A stretch of 37,882 bases of DNA. Source: Corynebacterium sp. GTDB taxonomy: Bacteria; Actinomycetota; Actinomycetes; Mycobacteriales; Mycobacteriaceae. Of this stretch, positions 1 through 9,437 are shown piece by piece (the stretch's first letter is position 1; the number at the start of each line of letters is the position of its first letter). Made by a program: the position numbers and the translations under genes. The stretch is from the NCBI RefSeq assembly GCF_030826625.1, contig NZ_JAPJNQ010000005.1, positions 1-37,882 on the forward strand, read 5' to 3'. The notes beneath the pieces are model-generated. The model searched no databases. It was not told where the DNA came from and was given only the letters and a program-made list of their open reading frames with translations.

Positions 1-54
1 ACCCGTGCCGCTGCCGTGAAAGGGCAGTGTCCTAGGCCGCTAGACGATGGGGGC
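1..54 (-). tRNA. tRNA-Glu (anticodon TTC), cut by the window edge
   Basis: Read on the minus strand, positions 54 to 1 give the acceptor 5' strand, D arm, a 5-bp anticodon stem (CTGCC/GGCAG) around a 7-nt loop containing TTC, and the start of the T arm. The sequence is the standard actinobacterial tRNA-Glu pattern (GCCCCCATCGTCTAGC at its 5' end). The rest of the T arm and the acceptor 3' strand lie outside the window. Confidence 0.93.
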
Positions 55-195
55 TAGCGTGTTCAACACCTTGTTTCCTTGGTGTCGGCGACTTGCAATA
101 CATTAATACATGTCTTGATGTTACACAAAACAGCAGGCAGAAGGCAGTTTTTCGCGGCTTGTATGTACGTTATAGCAAGCAGTAATCTACACATC

Positions 196-537
196 ATGAA
201 CGCCGCGAAGCCTGCAGCACAACAATCCGACGAAAACTGCCCATGCACCCATCACGAACATGGCTATAGCGTCGACAAGCCGCGCTATCTCTCGCGTTTG
301 CGCCGCATCGAAGGTCAAGCCCGCGGCATCCAACGCATGATCGACGAGGATCAGTACTGCATCGACATCATCACCCAGATCTCCGCGATCACCTCTGCAC
401 TAGAGAATGTCTCGCTGGATCTGCTCAACGACCACATCCATTCGTGCGTGGCCGATGCCGCGACCCAATCCGGGCCGCAGGCAGAAGCCACACTGGACGA
501 GGCCATGAAGGCCATCCGCAAGATCGTAAAGAGCTAG
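196..537 (+). CDS. csoR: CsoR-family copper-sensing repressor
   Basis: This 113-residue protein is a Cu(I)-responsive transcriptional repressor of the CsoR/RcnR all-helical family, which releases DNA when Cu(I) is bound. The three family Cu ligands are present with correct spacing: Cys in DQYCIDI, then His 25 residues later and Cys four further on in DHIHSC. The conserved RLRRIEGQARGI helix lies just before. I chose the ATG at 196, not the upstream start at 79, because the family begins shortly before this helix and the upstream part looks non-coding. There is no Shine-Dalgarno sequence; a TAATCT hexamer ends 7 nt before the ATG, which fits a leaderless mRNA. An extra N-terminal CPCTHHEH segment could also bind metal (inference). 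Its stop codon directly abuts the stop of the convergent DUF4185 gene. The copZ-copA genes and a CsoR-type operator nearby support the role. Confidence 0.93.
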   Translation: MNAAKPAAQQSDENCPCTHHEHGYSVDKPRYLSRLRRIEGQARGIQRMIDEDQYCIDIITQISAITSALENVSLDLLNDHIHSCVADAATQSGPQAEATLDEAMKAIRKIVKS

Positions 538-2049
538 CTAGTTCAACAGCGCGACAGCTTCGGCGTCGTCAAGTTCGACGATCGTGGCGGTCTCATCAGT
601 GGTCAGTTGCGGTATCGCGGCGTCGTCTGGAGCCACCTCGGTAACATCCAGGACTTCCGCATCGAACGGCCTAACGTCAACATCTGGTACCGGTGCCGAG
701 CGCAGCGCACGAGGCTGCATTGTGTGAGCACCCTCAGTACCGTCAGCACCCTCAACGCCGTTAATACCAAAGAATTTATCCAGCCCGCGCACATTGAATT
801 GCGTGGAGTTATAGCGCGAATTGTCCGAGGTGTTCCATTGCGAGATCACCAAATCCAGGTTATCCAGGGTCGAACCGGGCGTGATGTAGCCACCATACGG
901 CTGCGAGAAGTTATCCGGCCCCTGTGGCTGACTCCACGGCCCGTTGCGCACGATGGTCGCCACCGGCACACGGTTCCAGTCGGTCGCCAGCTCGCGGGAA
1001 ATACGGACCTCCACGGCCAATGTCTGCTCGTTGAACATTGCCAGCACCCAATGACCTTGGATATAGCGCAAAGACATTTCTCCGGCCTGTACAGGCTCGC
1101 TGAGCACCGGGTGCAGGGTTCTTGTCGACGCCAACTCCCACTGCCCCGTCCGCGGGTTGAAATGTTGCCAGGCGCGCGGGTTGGTCAGCTCGCCAGGCTG
1201 CATGCGGCTCAGGTACACGTCGTGCTTGCGGCCAAATTTCGTCGACACCTGATAGATCCAGCCATCCGGGCCTTGCTCCCAGGACAGCAGCTGCATTAGC
1301 CCACCCTTGTAGCCGCCTTCGATCGTACCGACGGATTGCCAGGTCGCGCCGTGGTCGACGGATTTCCAGATTTGTGTGTGCGTGACATTTCCCAATGGTT
1401 TATTCCACATACCTTGCATGTACAGGGTGCCATTGAGGTTGAGCAGATCGGATGGGATCACGGTCAGACCGTTATTGCCGTGGGAATATTGAATCAGCTG
1501 TTCAGCTTTGGCGCCGTCATTCAGTGGCTTCAGGATTTCAATGCGGCCGTCCGGGGTTTTCTGGGCGACGACACCAACCGGGCTCATCCATTCGCCTTGC
1601 CCAAAACGCTGGCCACGGAAAGAATCGCCAAATACCACCGCAAATTTCTTACCTGGGGTGATTTCACGCATGATCCCCAGGTCACCGGAATAAAAACCGG
1701 CGGCATCGGACTTGCCGACGCCGAGCAGATCACCCAACATCGTGACGTTGAAATCTTGACGTGGCTTATGCGGCTGTTCCGGCTGACCCGGTTGCCCTGG
1801 TTGCCCCGGCTGACCAGGCTGTTCCGGGCGTTCTGGCTGTGGTACCGGACCCGGCTGCGGTGCCGGTTGTGGAGCTGGCCTGCTACCTTGCCCACCTCCA
1901 TTGGAGGAACCGAATGATGATTGCGCGTGGGCTGCTACCGGATTTACACCAGATCCAAGTCCAAAACTGAAGCTCAATCCCAGTGCGATGAGCAGCACAT
2001 ATGGCCGCTTTTTGCATGAAGGCCGCTGTGCGCGGCGTGGTTTTGTCAT
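538..2049 (-). CDS. Secreted DUF4185 (GH183-type) protein, possible endo-D-arabinanase
   Basis: The 503-residue product starts with a basic N-terminus and hydrophobic stretch (residues 17-35) and a plausible signal peptidase site after AHA at residue 42. A Pro/Gln/Gly-rich linker follows, with four GQP-type repeats. The main domain begins near LLGVGKSDAAGFYSGDLG and runs through FAVVFGDSFRGQRFG to YGGYITPGSTLDNLDLV, matching DUF4185. Members of DUF4185 were shown in mycobacteria to be endo-D-arabinanases (family GH183), so arabinan remodelling in the arabinogalactan wall is likely but inferred. An acidic tail of about 75 residues follows with no sorting signal. The ATG at 2049 fits the signal peptide; longer starts would run through the operator. 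A TATATT hexamer ends 7 nt before the ATG. The CsoR-type operator lies at its putative -35 region. Confidence 0.85.
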   Translation of the reverse strand: MTKPRRAQRPSCKKRPYVLLIALGLSFSFGLGSGVNPVAAHAQSSFGSSNGGGQGSRPAPQPAPQPGPVPQPERPEQPGQPGQPGQPGQPEQPHKPRQDFNVTMLGDLLGVGKSDAAGFYSGDLGIMREITPGKKFAVVFGDSFRGQRFGQGEWMSPVGVVAQKTPDGRIEILKPLNDGAKAEQLIQYSHGNNGLTVIPSDLLNLNGTLYMQGMWNKPLGNVTHTQIWKSVDHGATWQSVGTIEGGYKGGLMQLLSWEQGPDGWIYQVSTKFGRKHDVYLSRMQPGELTNPRAWQHFNPRTGQWELASTRTLHPVLSEPVQAGEMSLRYIQGHWVLAMFNEQTLAVEVRISRELATDWNRVPVATIVRNGPWSQPQGPDNFSQPYGGYITPGSTLDNLDLVISQWNTSDNSRYNSTQFNVRGLDKFFGINGVEGADGTEGAHTMQPRALRSAPVPDVDVRPFDAEVLDVTEVAPDDAAIPQLTTDETATIVELDDAEAVALLN

Positions 2050-2083
2050 AACCAGCAATATAGACCACCACCCACCGTTGCCG

Positions 2084-2102
2084 TATACCCCATAGGGGTA
2101 TA
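2084..2102. promoter_or_regulatory. CsoR-type copper operator
   Basis: TATACCCC-ATA-GGGGTATA is a perfect inverted repeat of 8-bp arms with a 3-bp centre. It matches the known CsoR operator type (T/A-flanked C-tract/G-tract palindrome). It lies 35 bp from the DUF4185 start and 52 bp from the copZ start. It abuts the region where a -35 would sit for the DUF4185 -10 (2057-2062, TATATT) and would also cover the -35 of a copZ promoter using TATAGA at 2113-2118. No similar site is seen before csoR itself. Confidence 0.85.
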
Positions 2103-2154
2103 ACATGGGACGTATAGAGTCCCCATAAAGATTGTTCCAACAGAAAGGCTCACA

Positions 2155-2397
2155 ATGTCGACCAAGAACGCATCCAATCCAGCAGCAACCTACAAAGTCA
2201 CCGGAATGAGCTGCGAGCATTGCGAAAAAGCCGTGCGCGAAGAAGTATCCCAACTGTCCGGAGTTTCCGGCTTAGATGTCAGCTCCGCCAGTGGCGTACT
2301 CACAGTGCACTTCCACGAAGGCGCAGAAAACCCTGCTACTGATCAGGACATTATCGCCGCTGTCGATGAAGCCGGCTACACCGCCGAACGCGCATAA
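2155..2397 (+). CDS. copZ: CopZ-like copper chaperone (HMA domain)
   Basis: This 80-residue protein is a single heavy-metal-associated domain. The Cu(I)-binding CxxC is in GMSCEHC (Cys20 and Cys23), and the fold ends with the usual AVDEAGYTAE motif. It should carry Cu(I) in the cytosol to the CopA ATPase encoded downstream. An AGAAAGG Shine-Dalgarno sequence lies 8 nt before the ATG. The CsoR-type operator sits directly upstream, so copper induction is likely. The gap to copA is 109 bp and holds a duplicated 14-bp sequence. The length is a little above the usual 65-70 residues because of a short N-terminal extension. Confidence 0.93.
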   Translation: MSTKNASNPAATYKVTGMSCEHCEKAVREEVSQLSGVSGLDVSSASGVLTVHFHEGAENPATDQDIIAAVDEAGYTAERA

Positions 2398-2428
2398 CAC
2401 TGCACATAAAACTGCGCACTCGACACCG

Positions 2429-2486
2429 CGAAAACAATGCGCAAACCATGCGAAAGCAACACGCAAACGATACGAAAACAATGCGC
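2429..2486 (+). repeat. Direct 14-bp repeat in the copZ-copA gap
   Basis: CGAAAACAATGCGC occurs at 2429-2442 and 2473-2486, with a degenerate partial copy between them (ATGCGAAAGCAACACGC). It lies in the leader of copA, just before its AAAGGAG ribosome-binding site. The function is unknown. Confidence 0.7.
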
Positions 2487-2506
2487 GCAAAGGAGCATGT
2501 CCCACT

Positions 2507-4852
<2,346 letters not shown>

Positions 4853-4889
4853 CCCGCACTCGTCGGTGCCGAGCCCGCTTAACCCGTCG

Positions 4890-5040
4890 CCGGTAATCAT
4901 GTCTGCCGGTCGTCATGTCTGCCGGTCGTCATGTCTGTGGTCCCGTTTTGCAAATAAGCCCCCTGAAACCGGACTTTTTCGCTCACTATTTGCAAAACAG
5001 GACCATACTCTGGGCGACGCCCCAACCAGACACACTTTTG
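4890..5040 (+). repeat. Repetitive hairpin element, copy A
   Basis: The element has three parts. Three tandem 16-bp repeats (CCGGTAATCATGTCTG and two CCGGTCGTCATGTCTG) run from 4890 to 4937. A 19-bp inverted repeat with one mismatch follows (arms 4938-4956 and 4987-5005, 30-nt core 4957-4986). A second small hairpin (TCTGG/CCAGA) and the sequence CAGACACACTTTTG end it. Copy B is at 18295-18450. It follows the copA stop and could act as its terminator, but has no clear U-tract. The gap 4853-4889 shows nothing else. Confidence 0.85.
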
Positions 5041-5101
5041 GAGACGCGCACATTTTGCCGCACATCCCCATAACCTCGATCAAGAGCAAAGCAGATACAG
5101 C

Positions 5102-5135
5102 AAACCCCCTGATCAATTTCTTGACCAGGGGGTTT
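5102..5135 (-). terminator. Terminator after tRNA-Lys
   Basis: The inverted repeat AAACCCCCTGATCAA / TTGACCAGGGGGTTT (15-bp arms, one mismatch, 4-nt loop) lies directly downstream of the minus-strand tRNA-Lys gene. Both arms end in a T/A run, so it could work in both directions. Confidence 0.8.
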
Positions 5136-5145
5136 AACTGTTTTG

Positions 5146-5218
5146 TGGGCCCTGCGGGGGTCGAACCCGCGACCTTCGGATTAAAAGTCCGCAGCTCTAC
5201 CAACTGAGCTAAAGGCCC
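5146..5218 (-). tRNA. tRNA-Lys (anticodon TTT)
   Basis: Read on the minus strand from 5218, the 73-nt sequence begins GGGCCTTTAGCTCAG and has a D arm, an anticodon arm with CTTTTAA loop (anticodon TTT), a T arm with GGTTCGAACC and a 7-bp acceptor stem including one G-U pair, with discriminator A. CCA is not encoded. A TATTAC hexamer (5233-5238 on the complement) may be its -10 box. Confidence 0.97.
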
Positions 5219-5260
5219 AACAGCTCACCATCGTAATACAAAGCAAACATAAATAAAAAT

Positions 5261-5298
5261 CACCCCGGCCAGGTGCAGAAACTGCACCAGCAGGGGTG
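5261..5298 (-). terminator. Distal of two tandem terminators after actA
   Basis: The outer stem CACCCC/GGGGTG encloses the perfect inner stem GGTGCAG-AAA-CTGCACC. On the minus strand it is followed by ATTTTTATTTA, which gives the U-tract of a Rho-independent terminator. Confidence 0.8.
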
Positions 5299-5327
5299 TC
5301 GAGCTATCACGCCAGCCTAGAAACTGT

Positions 5328-5363
5328 CACCCCCACCAGGTGCGCACACACCAGCAGGGGTGT
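5328..5363 (-). terminator. Proximal of two tandem terminators after actA
   Basis: This second hairpin, CACCCCCACCAGGTGC...CACCAGCAGGGGTG, is closely similar to the one at 5261-5298, and both are flanked by GGGGTGTCGAGC. The pair looks like a local duplication of the actA terminator. This copy lacks a U-tract of its own. Confidence 0.6.
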
Positions 5364-5391
5364 CGAGCAAAAGCTCAGCTTGGTTCAGGGA

Positions 5392-6903
5392 TTAGTCCTG
5401 CTTACCACGCATATCGCCGTACTCTTCGAAGTTGCGCTGGAAGTTGAACGCAGTTTCCAGATCAACCGGGGTGTGTACGTGCTGCTGCTTCATCGCGCGG
5501 TCGAAGTAAGCCTGCAGCTCATCGCGGTAATCAGGGTGTGCGATCGCAATCATCTTCTCGGCACGGTCACGTGGGGTGAGACCACGCAGGTCGGCGTAGC
5601 CGTACTCGGTGATGAACACCATGGTGTCGTGCTCGGTGTGGTCGATGTGCGAAGCGAAAGGAACGATCGCGGAAATCGCGCCCCCCTTAGCCTGGGATGG
5701 GGAGATAAACGTCGAAATGTAGGCGTTACGGGTGAAGTCACCGGAACCACCGATGCCGTTCATCACACGCGAGCCCATGACGTTGGTGGAGTTGATGTTG
5801 CCGTAAATGTCGGCCTCAATCGCACCGTTCGACGAGATCAGGCCCATGCGGCGGATGACCTCTGGGTGGTTAGAGATCTGCTGTGGGCGCAGGATGATGT
5901 GCTCGCGGTACTTCTCTGCCTGGTCGTTCATCTTCTCTGCATACTCTGGCGACAGAGCGAACGAGGTAGCCGAGGCAACGGTCATCTTGCCGGCATCGAT
6001 CAGGTCCAGCATGCCGTCCTGGATAACCTCGGTGTAGGCAGTGATGTTTTCGAACTTGGAGTCCAGCAGACCCGCCATCACAGCGTTTGGCACGTTACCG
6101 ACGCCGGATTGCAGGATGAACTGGTCGTATTCCAGGCGTCCCGCTTCGACCTCAGCCTCAAGGAACTTCAGGAAGTTCGCGGCGATCTTCTCAGAGATCT
6201 CGTCGGGTTCGCTAAATGGTGCGTTGCGGTCTGCCGAATCGGTTTTGACAACAGCGACGACCTTTTCCTTGTCGATCTCGATGTATGGGGAACCAATACG
6301 GTCACCCACGTTGACGATCGGCACTGGAGTACGGTTCGGCTTGCGTGGGATCTGGTAGATGTCGTGCATGCCCTCGAGGTTTTCGGACTGCCAAGAGTTG
6401 ACCTCGATGATGACCTTATCGGCGTTGTCGATCCACTCCAGGTTGTTACCCACTGCCGAGGATGGCACGATCTTGCCGTCTTCGGTGATCTTGGTGGCCT
6501 CAATGATGGCAACCTGGAAGCGACCGAAGAAGCCCTGCTCTACCTGCAGGCCCAAGTGGGACAGGTGAATGTCCTGGTACTTAGCCTCACCGGCGTTGAA
6601 TTGATTACGCAGGTTTGGATCAGAGTTATAAGGGGTGCGGTAGTTAATCGCGTTGGCTTCTGCCAGCACACCATCACACTCAGGAGCGGTGGAAGCACCA
6701 GTGAACAGGTCGATCTTGAATTCTTCGCCCTTGTCGTGGGCAGCCTTCGCCTTGTTAGCGATCGCGGTAGGCAGCGCCTTTGGGTAGCCGGCGCCAGTAA
6801 AGCCAGACATACCGATCTTGTCGCCATTGTTGACGTGCGCCGCAGCTTGTTCCGCGGTAGTGATCTTGTCTTTAAAGAATTCGTTAAGGATACGGTCAGC
6901 CAC
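5392..6903 (-). CDS. actA: Succinyl-CoA:acetate CoA-transferase / acetyl-CoA hydrolase family
   Basis: The 503-residue protein matches the class I CoA-transferase (AarC/Cat1) family, almost the same length as C. glutamicum ActA (formerly Cat). It should move CoA from succinyl-CoA to acetate. The likely catalytic Glu is in TAYTEVIQDG (about residue 292), and the conserved GIGGSGDFTRNA and ITEYGYADLRG motifs are present. The start is a GTG at 6903, with AAGGAG 7 nt upstream, giving MADRILNEFF. Two tandem terminator hairpins follow the stop. The 257-bp upstream gap contains an inverted repeat that may be an operator. Acetyl-CoA hydrolase is an alternative family annotation, but the length and synteny favour the transferase. 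Confidence 0.9.
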   Translation of the reverse strand: MADRILNEFFKDKITTAEQAAAHVNNGDKIGMSGFTGAGYPKALPTAIANKAKAAHDKGEEFKIDLFTGASTAPECDGVLAEANAINYRTPYNSDPNLRNQFNAGEAKYQDIHLSHLGLQVEQGFFGRFQVAIIEATKITEDGKIVPSSAVGNNLEWIDNADKVIIEVNSWQSENLEGMHDIYQIPRKPNRTPVPIVNVGDRIGSPYIEIDKEKVVAVVKTDSADRNAPFSEPDEISEKIAANFLKFLEAEVEAGRLEYDQFILQSGVGNVPNAVMAGLLDSKFENITAYTEVIQDGMLDLIDAGKMTVASATSFALSPEYAEKMNDQAEKYREHIILRPQQISNHPEVIRRMGLISSNGAIEADIYGNINSTNVMGSRVMNGIGGSGDFTRNAYISTFISPSQAKGGAISAIVPFASHIDHTEHDTMVFITEYGYADLRGLTPRDRAEKMIAIAHPDYRDELQAYFDRAMKQQHVHTPVDLETAFNFQRNFEEYGDMRGKQD

Positions 6904-7017
6904 GTTATCTCTCCTTGTTCGGAACTTCTCGTTCGTTTTCTAGGCACGCCGTGCAGTTGCATCCGAACCGAGACCACTCATGGGACCCAGGACGCAATTT
7001 CTGCGTAGCGCTTCTGC

Positions 7018-7047
7018 AATCACAGTATAGCGGAGGTCACTGTGATT
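7018..7047. promoter_or_regulatory. Inverted repeat upstream of actA and dusB
   Basis: AATCACAGT and ACTGTGATT form a perfect 9-bp-arm inverted repeat with a 12-bp spacer, about 115 bp upstream of each flanking start codon (actA to the left, dusB to the right). It is not a GlxR/CRP site, since the arm order is reversed. A regulator is not known. Confidence 0.5.
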
Positions 7048-7125
7048 GTGTTCATGCTGAATACTAATCCAGGTCATAGCCACAGCACGCTCACACCACA
7101 TGTGCCTGCACACAAGCGCCTGCGT

Positions 7126-7154
7126 TTGGTGGATTCACCGTCGTTAGCGACAAT
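7126..7154 (+). promoter_or_regulatory. Likely dusB promoter (leaderless)
   Basis: TTGGTG (7126-7131), a 17-bp spacer and GACAAT (7149-7154) end 6 nt before the GTG start. That spacing puts the transcription start at the start codon. Confidence 0.55.
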
Positions 7155-7160
7155 AGGCCT

Positions 7161-8309
7161 GTGAGCTTAACGATCGGCCCCCACCAGCTGTCTTCCCCCG
7201 TCGTCCTGGCCCCCATGGCCGGGGTGACTAACGTTGCTTTCCGACGCCTGTGCCGGGAACAAGAAATCACGAAGACCGGCACCGTCTCTGGCTTGTATGT
7301 CTGCGAGATGGTCACTGCCCGCGCGCTGGCAGAGCGCAACGAAAAAACGCTGCACATGACCACCTTCGCGCCAGAGGAATCCCCGCGCTCATTGCAGCTT
7401 TATACGGTGGATCCCGAGTGGACTTTCAAGGCCGCGAAGATGATCGTCGAGCAAAATATGGCCGATCATATCGATATGAATTTCGGCTGCCCGGTACCGA
7501 AGGTCACCAGACGCGGTGGCGGCGCTGCCTTGCCGTATAAACGCCGCTTGTTCGGTGAGATCGTGGCAGCAGCCGTCAAGGCAACCGAAGGCACTGATAT
7601 TCCGGTCACGGTGAAGTTCCGCATCGGCATCGACGATGCACACCACACGCATTTGGACGCCGGGCGCATCGCCGTCGACGAAGGCGCCCAGGCTGTCGCT
7701 TTGCATGGGCGCACCGCCGCGCAGCGTTATTCCGGCACTGCGGACTGGGAACAGATCGCCGCGCTCAAACAACACCTCGCGCACACCGGCATTCCGGTGT
7801 TGGGAAACGGCGATATCTTCAAAGCCTCCGACGCCTCCGCAATGATGGATGCCACCGGCTGCGATGGTGTGGTCATCGGCCGCGGCTGCCTGGGCCGGCC
7901 GTGGCTTTTCGCCGAGTTGTCTGCCCACCTGCGCGGCGAGGAGATCCCGAGCCCGCCGACGCTAGGCGAACTGACCGGTATCATCACCCGCCACGCGGAA
8001 CTTCTTGCCGAACACCAAGGCGAAGACCGTGCCTGCCGCGACCTGCGCAAACACATGGGCTGGTATCTGCGCGGTTACCCAGTCGGCAGCGAGGTGCGCG
8101 CTCGCCTGGCAAAGGTCTCGTCACTGGCAGAGCTTGCCGACGAGCTCGCGCCGTGGGCAGATTCGCCCGCGCTTGCCGACGACGCCGATGGCGCTCGTGG
8201 CCGCCAAGGCTCCCCATCGAAGGTGGCGCTGCCGGATGGCTGGTTGGATGATCCACAAGATGATGCCCGCGCGCTCGCTGGTGCGGAGTCGATGAACTCG
8301 GGCGGCTAG
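7161..8309 (+). CDS. dusB: tRNA-dihydrouridine synthase (DusB-like)
   Basis: This 382-residue flavoenzyme reduces uridine to dihydrouridine in tRNA D loops. The TIM-barrel signatures are present in order: LAPMAGVTNVAFRRL near the start, MNFGCPVPKV with catalytic Cys110, the LHGRTAAQRYSGTADW tRNA/FMN motif, GNGDI and DGVVIGRGCLGRPW for FMN phosphate. A helical C-terminal domain includes RKHMGWYLRGYP. The GTG start at 7161 has no Shine-Dalgarno sequence but sits 6 nt after a -10-like box. An acidic tail of about 60 residues beyond the family end is variable. It is convergent with mshD. The same pair is found close together in mycobacteria (Rv0819, Rv0823c). Confidence 0.94.
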   Translation: MSLTIGPHQLSSPVVLAPMAGVTNVAFRRLCREQEITKTGTVSGLYVCEMVTARALAERNEKTLHMTTFAPEESPRSLQLYTVDPEWTFKAAKMIVEQNMADHIDMNFGCPVPKVTRRGGGAALPYKRRLFGEIVAAAVKATEGTDIPVTVKFRIGIDDAHHTHLDAGRIAVDEGAQAVALHGRTAAQRYSGTADWEQIAALKQHLAHTGIPVLGNGDIFKASDASAMMDATGCDGVVIGRGCLGRPWLFAELSAHLRGEEIPSPPTLGELTGIITRHAELLAEHQGEDRACRDLRKHMGWYLRGYPVGSEVRARLAKVSSLAELADELAPWADSPALADDADGARGRQGSPSKVALPDGWLDDPQDDARALAGAESMNSGG

Positions 8310-8322
8310 TACCGGCGAGCCA

Positions 8323-8360
8323 CAGAGTTTATGCAGCGTCAGCAGAGTTTATGCAGCGTC
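8323..8360. repeat. 20-bp tandem duplication at the end of mshD
   Basis: CAGAGTTTATGCAGCGTC occurs at 8323-8340 and 8343-8360. The right copy contains the last codons and stop of mshD, so the end of the gene has been duplicated into the dusB-mshD gap. Confidence 0.85.
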
Positions 8361-9407
8361 GTTTTTGCTGTTTGCGGCATAAACCACGTGGTTTTCCGCG
8401 ATGTCGAAACCAGATTTTTCATAAACCCGCACCGCAGATTCATTATCTTTTTCGACATACAGGATGACTTCTGTTGCGCCTTTATTCACCATTTGTTTAA
8501 TTCCCAGGCGCAGCAGGTGCCCAGACAAACCACGGCCTTGATACGCGCTAGCCAACGCGATCACGTAGACCTCACCGACGGCTTTCGCGGAGTCTTCGGC
8601 AGCGCCATGCCATTTCGTCCAGTGAAAACCCGCCAGAACAGGGCGCTTGTCGACGGCTGCGTCTGGAGCGTCGGCCTCACCAGCGCTAGCACCAGCCGCA
8701 CCAGCACCAGCACCAGCAGTACCGACATCCCACAGAAAAATCACGTCCTGCGGATCAAACCACTCGGCTTCCATCGAGCGGTGCAACCGGTCGCGATCCC
8801 AACCGCCTTGTTCTGGATGCCAGGAAAACGCCTGGTTATTCGCCGCAATCCAGCTTTCTTCGACGTGCTCGGTGCCAAAGGCCTCCACCGATTCGCGATA
8901 ATTCTTCGTCACATAACCGCCCGGGCCTTCCCCCGGCTGTCCTGCCTTCTCCAGCGCCTGACCGGTCACTGACATCACCAACAAGTGCCGCACGATCGCC
9001 AAACCACGCTGTTCTGCAATCGCTTGCGCCGCTGGCAGCTGCCCATGCGCCCATACCTGCAGCTTTTTGCCTTGCTTGTCGACGGCTTCTGCCAGGTGCT
9101 CGTACAAGCAGTTGCCATAGCCCTGCCGACGGTGCCCCGGCGCGATCACCAGCTCCGCGGAGATCTCCCCAGCGGATTCCTCGAGCCCGGCAAACCCAAC
9201 GAGTTCGTCGCCGTTAAAAACCAGCACATGCTGGTGCCCAACCCGTGGATCAGTCAGCCCTGCGACGAACTGCTCAGACAGCGCAGCGAAACCGTCGGCA
9301 GATTCTGCCTGCCGCAAGATCTCTTCTGCCGCGGCGACGGTCTTCGGGTTCGCCTCGCTGCCTGCGAGGTCGGTGTGCTGAAAACGCAATTGTTCACAAT
9401 TAGCCAT
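8349..9407 (-). CDS. mshD: Mycothiol synthase
   Basis: The 352-residue protein acetylates the cysteine amine of Cys-GlcN-Ins with acetyl-CoA, the last step of mycothiol synthesis. It has two GNAT domains. The N-terminal one is degenerate (APGHRRQGYG acetyl-CoA loop), and the C-terminal one is well conserved: VYVIALASAYQGRGLSG, then ILYVEKDNESAVRVYEKSGF. It is about 40-50 residues longer than typical MshD. Most of the excess is a Gly/Ala linker (about residues 225-252, GTAGAGAGAAGASAGEAD) before the C-terminal domain. The ATG at 9407 follows TAGGGT with a 6-nt gap, divergent from the lmeA-like gene. Mycothiol marks an actinobacterium. Confidence 0.95.
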   Translation of the reverse strand: MANCEQLRFQHTDLAGSEANPKTVAAAEEILRQAESADGFAALSEQFVAGLTDPRVGHQHVLVFNGDELVGFAGLEESAGEISAELVIAPGHRRQGYGNCLYEHLAEAVDKQGKKLQVWAHGQLPAAQAIAEQRGLAIVRHLLVMSVTGQALEKAGQPGEGPGGYVTKNYRESVEAFGTEHVEESWIAANNQAFSWHPEQGGWDRDRLHRSMEAEWFDPQDVIFLWDVGTAGAGAGAAGASAGEADAPDAAVDKRPVLAGFHWTKWHGAAEDSAKAVGEVYVIALASAYQGRGLSGHLLRLGIKQMVNKGATEVILYVEKDNESAVRVYEKSGFDIAENHVVYAANSKNDAA

Positions 9408-9437
9408 GCCCCCACCCTAATACGGTATGAATGAGGA

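Noticed and set aside
607..1299. Plus-strand open frame inside the DUF4185 gene
   Set aside because: It is antisense to the conserved DUF4185 domain with no motifs of its own.
2276..2506. Upstream start for CopA overlapping copZ
   Set aside because: No conserved sequence, and a ribosome-binding site lies ahead of the ATG at 2507.
4890..4937. CRISPR-like array from the 16-bp tandem units
   Set aside because: Units are directly adjacent with no spacers and only three copies; no cas genes.
4946..4997. RamB-like TTTGCAAA sites in hairpin copy A
   Set aside because: The sequence is part of the inverted-repeat arms and is not kept in copy B; only a half-match to the RamB consensus.
5296..7008. 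Long plus-strand open frame opposite actA
   Set aside because: It is antisense to a fully conserved CoA-transferase and has no recognisable family motifs.
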